A stretch of DNA of 38,986 nucleotides from Allomeiothermus sp035760705. Lineage in GTDB: Bacteria; Deinococcota; Deinococci; Deinococcales; Thermaceae. The notes beneath the pieces are model-generated. The model saw only the letters and a program-made list of their open reading frames with translations, ran no database searches and was not told the origin of the DNA. Numbering within the stretch: the first letter of the stretch is position 1; each line of letters starts with the position of its first letter. The stretch is taken from the NCBI GenBank assembly GCA_035760705.1, contig DASTSL010000017.1:1-38986 (forward strand). The letters are read 5' to 3'. Positions 23,496-29,877 of this stretch are shown one piece after another. A program made the translations under genes and the position numbers.

Positions 23496-24416
23496 TCACA
23501 GCGCATCGAACGCCCCCAGTCTGCGCACGATCAGCAGGTAGATGGCGATGATCACCACCGGAACCACCGAGAAAGCCGCCGCGAGCGGGAGGTTCCCGGC
23601 GGTCCCCTGCTGCACATACACCATCTGCCCGATGAAAAAACCCGGCTGCCCCACTACCTGGGGGATGATGTAGTCGCCCAGCGTGAGCGAGAAGGTGAAG
23701 ATCGAGCCCGCCGCCACGCCGGGGATTGCTAAGGGCCAGATCACCTTCCAGAAGGTCTGACCGGGCTTGGCCCCCAGGTCGGAGGAGGCCTGGATGAGGG
23801 ATTTGGGAACGCGCTCGAGGCTGGCGATCACCGGCAGGATCATGTAGGGTAGCCAGACGTAAACGAACACTGTCGCCATGCCGATGTAGCTAGAGGAGAG
23901 GCTCGAGCCCCCGATCACCGGGATGCCGAGGATCGCGTTCAGCAGGCCGCCCAAGCCGACCAGGTTGAAAAACCAGCTCACCACCCCTTCTTGGGCCAGG
24001 ATGAGCCGCCCCGCGTAGACCTTGACCAGATAGCTCGACCACAAGGGCAACAGCACCATCAAGTACCAGAAGGTCTTGCTCAGGCCCTTGGTGTAGAAGG
24101 CGATGTAGTAGGCGATGGGAAAACCGATCAGGATGCAGATCACGGTTACGGCTATCGCCATCAAAATCGTGCGGACGACGATGTCGATGTTGGCCGGGGA
24201 GGAGAAAAGCTGCTGGAACGCCGAGAGCGAGAAGCGGTACTCGACCTGAGCGGTAAAGTCGTTGAGCGAATAGAAGCTGTAGAGCAGCAGGTTGAAGAGC
24301 GAGCCCAAGTAGATGATGCCCATCCACAACAGGGGCGGGATCAAGAGCAGGAGTAGCAAAAAGCGGGGGTGCAAGTACAGGAGGTCGGAGACCCGCCGCC
24401 GCATAGGAGCTACCAT
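23496..24416 (-). CDS. ydcU: Putrescine ABC importer permease YdcU type
   Basis: The 306-residue permease starts with about 20 basic residues and then FLLLLLLIPPLLWMGIIYLGSL, the first of about six helices. The coupling loop is LIQASSDLGAKPGQTFWKVIWPLA, and TLGDYIIPQVVGQPGFFIGQMVYVQQG is typical of PotB/YdcU proteins. ATG 24416 is preceded by a GGGGGGTGAGGG run; ATG 24404 is a possible alternative. It pairs with YdcV to form the membrane channel. Confidence 0.85.
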   Translation of the reverse strand: MVAPMRRRVSDLLYLHPRFLLLLLLIPPLLWMGIIYLGSLFNLLLYSFYSLNDFTAQVEYRFSLSAFQQLFSSPANIDIVVRTILMAIAVTVICILIGFPIAYYIAFYTKGLSKTFWYLMVLLPLWSSYLVKVYAGRLILAQEGVVSWFFNLVGLGGLLNAILGIPVIGGSSLSSSYIGMATVFVYVWLPYMILPVIASLERVPKSLIQASSDLGAKPGQTFWKVIWPLAIPGVAAGSIFTFSLTLGDYIIPQVVGQPGFFIGQMVYVQQGTAGNLPLAAAFSVVPVVIIAIYLLIVRRLGAFDAL

Positions 24417-24460
24417 CCCTCACCCCCCAACCGATGCGAGGAATCTCCGCTGCGCTCTGC

Positions 24461-24512
24461 CCCCTCTCGCCAGGCGAGAGAGGAGGAGCCGAGCGCAGCC
24501 ATGGCAGGGTGA
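24461..24512 (+). repeat. CCCTCTCGCC-type palindromic repeat, second copy
   Basis: CCTCTCGCC and GGCGAGAGAGG form a stem with a 2-nt loop at 24463-24484. A tail ending GCAGGGTGAG follows, the same plan as the element at 20838. It sits between ydcT and ydcU and could affect relative expression within the operon. Confidence 0.55.
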
Positions 24513-24519
24513 GAACGAT

Positions 24520-25539
24520 TCACCGAGAGACCTCCTCGGTGGGCCGAACCCCACCCTCAAGCGGGCGCAGGGCGCTCGGCTCCCAGCTCAGGGTCACCGG
24601 GCTCCCGATGACCAGGCCCGCCTCGTCCGAGGCGGTGATCGCGGTGACGCGTTGCCCGTCTACCCGCACCTCGTAGCGGGTCTGCGAGCCCAGGTAGTGG
24701 ACGTCGAGCAATTCCCCCACCAGGCGGTTGGGGCCTTTTTCGCTGTCGGGCTGGATGCGGATGCGCTCGGGGCGGAGGGCGTATTTGCCCTCCTTCTGCC
24801 CGATCTGGCGGCCCTCGAGCACGTTCGCGCTGCCCACGAAGCGGGCCACGAACTCGGTCTTGGGATATTCGTAAAGCCCTTTGGGGCTATCCAGTTGCTC
24901 GATCTTGCCCTGGTTGAACACCGCCACTCGGTCGCTCATCGAGAGCGCCTCGCCCTGGTCGTGGGTGACGTAGATGAAGGTGATCCCGAGCTGGCGCTGG
25001 AGGGCTTTGAGTTCGATCTGCATCTCCTCGCGCAGCTTGAGGTCGAGAGCCCCCAGCGGCTCATCGAGCAACAGCAGTTTGGGTTTGTTGAGGAGGGCTC
25101 GGGCGAGCGCGACCCGCTGCCGCTGCCCGCCCGAGAGCTGCCCCGGGCGGCGGTCCCCGAAGCCCGCGAGCTTGACTAGCTCGAGCATCTCCTCGGCCCG
25201 CCGGTAGCGCTCGGCCCGGCCCACCCCCCGCACCATCAGGGCGTAGGCCACGTTGTCCCGCACGTTCATGTGGGGGAAGAGCGCGTAGTCCTGAAAGACC
25301 GTGTTGACGTCGCGGGCGTAGGGCGGGAGCTTGCTGGCGTCCTGCCCGAAGAGCACGATCCGCCCAGCCGTAGGCGCCTCGAACCCGCCGATCAGGCGCA
25401 AGCAGGTGGTCTTGCCCGAACCCGAAGGCCCCAGCATCGAGAAGAACTCCCCCGCGTAGATCTCCAGACTCACGTCGTCCACCGCCCGCACCGAGCCGAA
25501 GTGGCAGGAGAGATTCTTGAGTTCGACAGCGTTAGACAC
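24520..25539 (-). CDS. ydcT: Putrescine ABC importer ATP-binding subunit YdcT type
   Basis: The ATPase has Walker A GPSGSGKTT (37-45), signature LSGGQRQRVALARALL, Walker B LLLLDEPLGALD, the His-switch TFIYVTHDQ and a TOBE-like tail with ALRPERIRIQP. The frame is open to an ATG at 25632, but that extension is Leu-rich and runs into the intergenic hairpin. GTG 25539, with ACGAGG upstream, gives 339 residues and the normal start SNAVELKNLSCHFG. The gene follows ydcS after about 100 bp. Confidence 0.87.
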   Translation of the reverse strand: MSNAVELKNLSCHFGSVRAVDDVSLEIYAGEFFSMLGPSGSGKTTCLRLIGGFEAPTAGRIVLFGQDASKLPPYARDVNTVFQDYALFPHMNVRDNVAYALMVRGVGRAERYRRAEEMLELVKLAGFGDRRPGQLSGGQRQRVALARALLNKPKLLLLDEPLGALDLKLREEMQIELKALQRQLGITFIYVTHDQGEALSMSDRVAVFNQGKIEQLDSPKGLYEYPKTEFVARFVGSANVLEGRQIGQKEGKYALRPERIRIQPDSEKGPNRLVGELLDVHYLGSQTRYEVRVDGQRVTAITASDEAGLVIGSPVTLSWEPSALRPLEGGVRPTEEVSR

Positions 25540-25569
25540 GGGATGAACCTCGTAGAGTGCTAGGGAAGT

Positions 25570-25638
25570 GGGAGCAGAGAAGAGAAGGAGCAAGAGACGG
25601 CCACCGCTCAACTCTTGCTTTTTCTCCCCCACTCTCCC
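25570..25638. repeat. Purine/pyrimidine imperfect hairpin between ydcS and ydcT
   Basis: A purine-rich arm starting GGGAGCAGAG and ending AGCAAGAG (25570-25596) faces a pyrimidine-rich arm starting CTCTTGCT and ending CTCTCCC (25612-25638). The inner 8 bp match perfectly and the rest imperfectly. It begins at the ydcS stop codon. Hairpins in this place are known to raise binding-protein output over membrane subunits in other ABC operons. Confidence 0.55.
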
Positions 25639-26799
25639 TTATCTCCCCCCCTGAATCGCCACGTAATCCGAGACCCACCGGCTGTACGGCACGCACTTCC
25701 CCCCCTGGCTCTTGCAAGCCGCGATGGGGGTCTTCCAGAAGTAGATCTTGTCGAACTCCTGGTAGCCGTTGGCCTTGCAGCCCTCCGCGCCGAGCAGTTT
25801 GCTGGCGGTACAGCCCTGCGGGACCACCGGGTTCGAGCCGAACCAGGCGGCCACGTCACCTTGCACCTTGGGGTTGAGGCTCCACTCGAGCCACTTGTAG
25901 GCGCAGTTGGGGTTCTTGGCGTCGGCGTGCATCATGGTGGTGTCGGCCCAGCCGGTGGCGCCTTCCTTGGGAACCACGCTGGCAATGGGTTGTTTGTTGG
26001 CCTGCAGGGTGTTCACTTGGAAGGGCCAGGTGGTCGAGGCCACCACGCCCTCGTTGGTGAAGTCCTGCACCTGAGCGTTGGCGTCGTTCCAGTAGCGCTG
26101 CACCAGAGCGCGCTGCTGCCGCAACAGCTTGAGGGCTTCTTGGTACTGGGCCTCGGTGAGTTCGTAGGGGTCTTTGATGCCCAGTTCGGGCTTGGTCTTC
26201 ATCAGGTAAAGCGCGGCGTCGGCGATGTAGATGGGGCCGTAATAGGCCTGGATGCGGCCTTTGTTGGACTTGCCGTCGGGCAACGTCATCTCCTCGAAGA
26301 CCACCTTCCAGCTATCCGGGGCGGTCTTGAAGACCTTGGTGTTGTAGGCCAGCACGTTCAGCCCGAACTGGTAGGGAACCCCGTAACGCACCCCGTTCAC
26401 CGTGTACCAGGGGGCATCGATCAGCCGCTTATCAAGCGTCTTGGTGCTGGGAATGAGGTTCCAGTTGATGGGCTGCACCTTGTTCCCGTAGATGAGGCGC
26501 AAGGACGCGTCCCCCGAGGCGGTCACCAGGTCGTAGCCGCCCTGGTTCATCAGCGCTACCATCTCGTCGGAGGAGCCCGCCACCTTGACGTTCACCTTGC
26601 AGCCGGTGGCTTTCTCGAAGGGGGTGACCCAATCATAGGCCTTGTCGCTCGAGCCGTTTTCGATATATCCGGCCCAGGCAATGATGTTGAGCTTGCCTTC
26701 GGTCTTGCCCAACGACTGCTTGGCCCGGTTGGCCGGGAGTTGGGCCATCGAAAGACCGGCCACGAGCGCTAAACCCAGTACCCACCATCGTCTTTTCAT
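25639..26799 (-). CDS. ydcS: Putrescine-binding protein YdcS type
   Basis: The 386-residue exported binding protein has a signal peptide ending near GLSMA. The mature part resembles E. coli YdcS over its whole length as I recall it: KLNIIAWAGYIE, YDWVTPFEKATGCKVNVK, GGYDLVTASGDASLRLI, LPDGKSNKGR, GPIYIADAALYL, FTNEGVVAST, PKEGATGWADTTMMH, PKVQGDVAAWFGSNPVVP and a final SRWVSDYVAIQGGR. Paired cysteines near 300 and in the C-terminal 80 residues could form disulfides. AGGAGG precedes the ATG. The 184-bp gap upstream, to the LysR gene, contains two GTACGAC repeats on the minus strand but no clear promoter. Confidence 0.92.
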   Translation of the reverse strand: MKRRWWVLGLALVAGLSMAQLPANRAKQSLGKTEGKLNIIAWAGYIENGSSDKAYDWVTPFEKATGCKVNVKVAGSSDEMVALMNQGGYDLVTASGDASLRLIYGNKVQPINWNLIPSTKTLDKRLIDAPWYTVNGVRYGVPYQFGLNVLAYNTKVFKTAPDSWKVVFEEMTLPDGKSNKGRIQAYYGPIYIADAALYLMKTKPELGIKDPYELTEAQYQEALKLLRQQRALVQRYWNDANAQVQDFTNEGVVASTTWPFQVNTLQANKQPIASVVPKEGATGWADTTMMHADAKNPNCAYKWLEWSLNPKVQGDVAAWFGSNPVVPQGCTASKLLGAEGCKANGYQEFDKIYFWKTPIAACKSQGGKCVPYSRWVSDYVAIQGGR

Positions 26800-26983
26800 G
26801 CTGTCCTCCTGGTGTGCTGGACGATCTACAGACCAAACGACGACACCCCGGCCTCAGCCATCCCCGCCGAACAAGGGTTGTCGTACTGTGGCAAAGGATA
26901 TCCAGCCCAGAGGGGTCGTACAAGCCAGTCCAGGGAATGGGAGGTATCGGAAAAAGAGATGCTGAAAGCAACAGGCAAAAGGC

Positions 26984-27928
26984 TCAGGGTCTGAGCCCGG
27001 GGGAGGTTTTGTCCGAGAGACCGGCGTCCTGATCCTGTACCCTGGCGTGCTCGGCCACGATGACCAGGAACTGCCGGGCGGTCTCGGAGAGGGCGCTGCC
27101 CCGGCGCCAAGCCGCCCCGATCTCGAGCCGGGGCAGTTCCTCGACCAAGGGCCGCGACTCGAGCCGATCCCCCTCCAAGCTCCAGGGGCGGTACATCAGG
27201 TTGGGCAGCACCGCTACCCCGATCCCCACCGCCACCAAGCTGCGCATGGCCTCGATGGAGTCGGTGCGCACGGCGATCTTGGGAAAACGGCTCAAGCGAT
27301 AGATCTGCTGGGTGACCTCCTCGAGCTCATCGTTTTTGAGGGCCAGGAAGCGCTCGGAGTGAAGCTCCTCGAGCCGGATCGCCTCCTTCTGCGCCAGGGG
27401 GTGGTTGGCCGCCAACCAGACCCGCCAGGGAGCCCGCAACAGGGTGCGGGTCTCGATGGCCTGTTTGTCCACGCTCGAGACGTTCATCACCGCCACGTCG
27501 AGTTCGCCGTTGATGAGCAGGTGTTCGATGTAACCGCGGCGGTCCTCCACGATCGAGACCTCCACCCCGGGAAACACCCGCTCGAAGCGGTCCAGGAGAT
27601 AGGGCAGATAGTAGGCCGTGACCAGGCTGGTAACCCCCAAGTTGAGCTTGCCGGTCATGGTGTCGGGCCGCTCGCGGATGGCCTGCTCGGCGTTGCGTAA
27701 AGCAGCCAGCACCTCGTGGGCGTGGCGCAAGAACTGATGCCCGGCGTGGGTCAGCACCATGCCCCGGGCGTGGCGGGTGAAGAGTTCGGCCCCCAGGGTG
27801 TCCTCGAGCTTTTTGATGGCCTCGGTCACCACCGACTGGGTGACGTTGAGCGAGGTGAGGGCCCTCGAGATCGAACCCGATTCGGCCACCGCGATGAAAT
27901 AAATCAGTTGTTTGAGCGAGATCTGCAT
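26984..27928 (-). CDS. LysR-type transcriptional regulator
   Basis: The 314-residue protein has an N-terminal winged HTH (residues about 4-62: LKQLIYFIAVAESGSISRALTSLNVTQSVVTEAIKKLEDTLG) and a periplasmic-binding-fold effector domain (LNLGVTSLVTAYYLPYLLDRF; ELDVAVMNV; GIGVAVLPNLMY). It is encoded just upstream of ydcS on the same strand and most likely controls the ydcSTUV-patD set in response to a polyamine or catabolite. E. coli uses a different regulator type (YdcR) at this place. Its own promoter contains a T-N11-A box, so it probably regulates itself. Confidence 0.88.
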   Translation of the reverse strand: MQISLKQLIYFIAVAESGSISRALTSLNVTQSVVTEAIKKLEDTLGAELFTRHARGMVLTHAGHQFLRHAHEVLAALRNAEQAIRERPDTMTGKLNLGVTSLVTAYYLPYLLDRFERVFPGVEVSIVEDRRGYIEHLLINGELDVAVMNVSSVDKQAIETRTLLRAPWRVWLAANHPLAQKEAIRLEELHSERFLALKNDELEEVTQQIYRLSRFPKIAVRTDSIEAMRSLVAVGIGVAVLPNLMYRPWSLEGDRLESRPLVEELPRLEIGAAWRRGSALSETARQFLVIVAEHARVQDQDAGLSDKTSPGLRP

Positions 27929-27943
27929 ACCAAGGGCTTCCTA

Positions 27944-27967
27944 TCGGTATTACCGAAAGCTATTATA
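27944..27967 (-). promoter_or_regulatory. Promoter of the LysR gene with a T-N11-A operator
   Basis: On the minus strand TATAAT lies at 27967-27962. The perfect palindrome TCGGTA-A-TACCGA (27956-27944) overlaps the expected transcription start. It has the T-N11-A form of LysR-type binding sites, and its position fits repression of the regulator's own gene. Confidence 0.65.
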
Positions 27968-28032
27968 GGCCAGCGGTCAGGCTTATCGGCTATCGCAGAT
28001 GGCGATAGGTTCTTGGCGATTAGGCGAAGCGA
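27967..28032. repeat. Heptad repeat block, TATCGC/GCGATA type
   Basis: TTATCGG, CTATCGC, AGATGGC, GATAGGT, TCTTGGC and GATTAGG follow at 7-bp steps from 27983. The halves are partly complementary (CTATCGC against GGCGATAG). It lies between the LysR gene and the divergent DUF427 gene. Confidence 0.6.
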
Positions 28033-28047
28033 TCCGTTGCCTAAAAG

Positions 28048-28068
28048 GTATTCCGTAATCTGAAATAC
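28048..28068. promoter_or_regulatory. Dyad before the DUF427 gene
   Basis: GTATTCC and GAAATAC (one mismatch) flank a 7-nt centre at 28048-28068, 35 bp before ATG 28104. The right arm overlaps AATACT, a possible -10 box. It may be a second operator in the LysR/DUF427 divergent region. Support is limited to symmetry and position. Confidence 0.3.
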
Positions 28069-28103
28069 TCTAAGTTTTTTAGGTCTGAACTAGCCTCGAG
28101 AGC

Positions 28104-28385
28104 ATGAAAGCGATCTGGAACGGACAAGTCATCGCCGAGAGCGAGCAGACCATCGTGGTCGAGGGCAACCACTACTTCCCCGCCGAGAGCGTGAAACGGG
28201 AGTTCTTGCAGGACTCGCCCACCCACACCACCTGCCCCTGGAAGGGCAGGGCGAGCTACTACAACGTGGTCGTGGATGGGCAAACCAACAAGGACGCGGC
28301 CTGGTACTACCCCATGCCCAAGGACGCCGCGAAGCAGATCAAGGGGTATGTCGCGTTTTGGCGGGGGGTGAAGGTAAGCCCATAA
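28104..28385 (+). CDS. DUF427 family protein
   Basis: The 93-residue protein carries the family's core motif HTTCPWKGRASYYNV (about 48-62) and the N-terminal IAESEQTIVVEGNHYFP strand pair. DUF427 proteins are small beta-rich cytoplasmic proteins without a known reaction. No good Shine-Dalgarno sequence is seen. It is divergent from the LysR gene, so co-regulation is possible but unproven. Confidence 0.88.
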   Translation: MKAIWNGQVIAESEQTIVVEGNHYFPAESVKREFLQDSPTHTTCPWKGRASYYNVVVDGQTNKDAAWYYPMPKDAAKQIKGYVAFWRGVKVSP

Positions 28386-28471
28386 GTCATAGGTCGAACG
28401 TCAAAAGCGGGCTCGTGGTGAAACGAGCTAACCTTTCTTCGTATGACGTATAACTTCGGCTTTTGACCTTC
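28386..28471. repeat. Heptad repeat with nested hairpins
   Basis: CATAAGT, CATAGGT, CGAACGT and CAAAAGC (28381-28408) are mirrored by CTTCGTA, TGACGTA, TAACTTC, GGCTTTT and GACCTTC (28437-28471). GTCAAAAGC (28400-28408) pairs perfectly with GCTTTTGAC (28459-28467). Between them GCTCGT-GGTGAA-ACGAGC (28411-28428) forms a second hairpin. The block fills most of the gap between the DUF427 gene and the next gene. Confidence 0.65.
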
Positions 28472-28508
28472 GCCCCCTCGTCTTATCCTGACCCCGTAGA
28501 ATACCGTC

Positions 28509-28919
28509 ATGGAAGTGATCGGCGTTCGCGGTGCACCCCGACAGACCCTCGAGGCCCTCAAGGAAGCGCTCAAAGGGGCTCGGTTCCCCGATCTCATCGT
28601 CACCTTCGTAACGGATTGGCAGGATCAGCGCAAAAAGGCCCGTTACGCGGTGTTCGTGCGCGGTGGTAAGAATTCGGTGCTCAGCATGGATGCCTTTGGC
28701 CCGGCCTTCGGCCCCGAGGGCGACCGGGCTCTGACCGAACTGATGCACTGGTTACAAGATAAGGGGGTCCATAGGTGGTACGAGTCGGTCATACCACCGT
28801 CGGAGTATGCAGCCCTTTTCGAGCTCGAACCCGATTTCGTGTACCGCCAGCTCACGGCCAACGCCAACCCCAGCGACCCCACGCTCTACACCCACAAGGG
28901 CTACACCAGCCGGATGTGA
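28509..28919 (+). CDS. Conserved small protein, possibly DUF3197
   Basis: The 136-residue soluble protein looks like a real gene by composition and codon use (EVIGVRGAPRQTLEALKEALKG; a repeated aromatic/acidic pattern toward the end; final THKGYTSRM). I believe it belongs to a Deinococcus-Thermus family, perhaps DUF3197, but cannot confirm this. TAGAAT lies 6 nt before the ATG and no Shine-Dalgarno sequence is present, which fits a leaderless message. It is convergent with the following minus-strand gene, 9 bp away. Confidence 0.65.
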   Translation: MEVIGVRGAPRQTLEALKEALKGARFPDLIVTFVTDWQDQRKKARYAVFVRGGKNSVLSMDAFGPAFGPEGDRALTELMHWLQDKGVHRWYESVIPPSEYAALFELEPDFVYRQLTANANPSDPTLYTHKGYTSRM

Positions 28920-28928
28920 CGGCTATAG

Positions 28929-29243
28929 TTACCGGCTAAACACCCGGGAAGCCCCCGCCTCCTCGAGCTGCCGAGCCAGGTCCTCCTCGGGCTCGTCCAC
29001 CACCAGCACCGGGGAACCCGCGCCCAGGGCGTCCTCCAACATCTTCCCTTCCTCGCCCTCCAGGCCTGCCGCGAACTGGTCCATCTCGTCGGGGTTGGAC
29101 ACCGGAAGGAGTGGGCGGTTAGCCTTCTCCTCCTTGGAGAACCAGTCCCGGGCGATCACCCGGACGTTGGTGCGCAACCCCAGTTTGAAGGTAGCGGTCT
29201 CGAGGGTGGTCGCATCCGGAAATACCGCATAGAGTCTTGCCAT
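28929..29243 (-). CDS. Hypothetical small acidic protein
   Basis: From ATG 29243, with GGGAGGAAG in front, the product has 104 residues. It begins MARLYAVFPDATTLETATFKLG, followed by a Lys/Glu-rich middle and the acidic segment VLVVDEPEEDLARQLEEAG. No signal peptide or membrane segment is seen. The strong ribosome-binding site and compact end support a real gene. I do not recognise the family. A terminator at 29346 separates it from the upstream gene. Confidence 0.6.
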   Translation of the reverse strand: MARLYAVFPDATTLETATFKLGLRTNVRVIARDWFSKEEKANRPLLPVSNPDEMDQFAAGLEGEEGKMLEDALGAGSPVLVVDEPEEDLARQLEEAGASRVFSR

Positions 29244-29345
29244 ACTTCCTCCCGAGTGCAGGGCGGTCGGCTCCCAGCTACACCACTCAATGAGGTTGGC
29301 CCGACCGAGGTAAACCCGACTTTCCCTGGCTCTCTGACAATAACA

Positions 29346-29391
29346 CAAAAGGGCGCTCCCCGGCGCGCCCTCAAAGCCTCCGCTCAGGCTT
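29346..29391 (-). terminator. Rho-independent terminator of the MIP18-like gene
   Basis: Reading the minus strand, AAGCCT/AGGCTT (29391-29374) is followed by AGGGCGC/GCGCCCT (29371-29351 region) and a TTTTG run. The second hairpin with its T-run has terminator form and lies 30 bp after the stop codon at 29398. Confidence 0.75.
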
Positions 29392-29397
29392 ACAATT

Positions 29398-29727
<330 letters not shown>

Positions 29728-29877
29728 GCCCCGCATCTTACCGAAGCTCTCCAGCCCCGTTGGTGATCTGACCTGGCATTCATCGGACTTTTTTGCAGGA
29801 GTTGCCGATAGCCGACAAAAGCCCAGCTATCAGCATCCACCCCTTCTCCACCCGCTACGGTTCTATTTTGCAGATAC

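Noticed and set aside
25615..26772. A 385-codon plus-strand frame opposite ydcS
   Set aside because: Composition typical of antisense GC-rich frames; ydcS matches its family over its full length.
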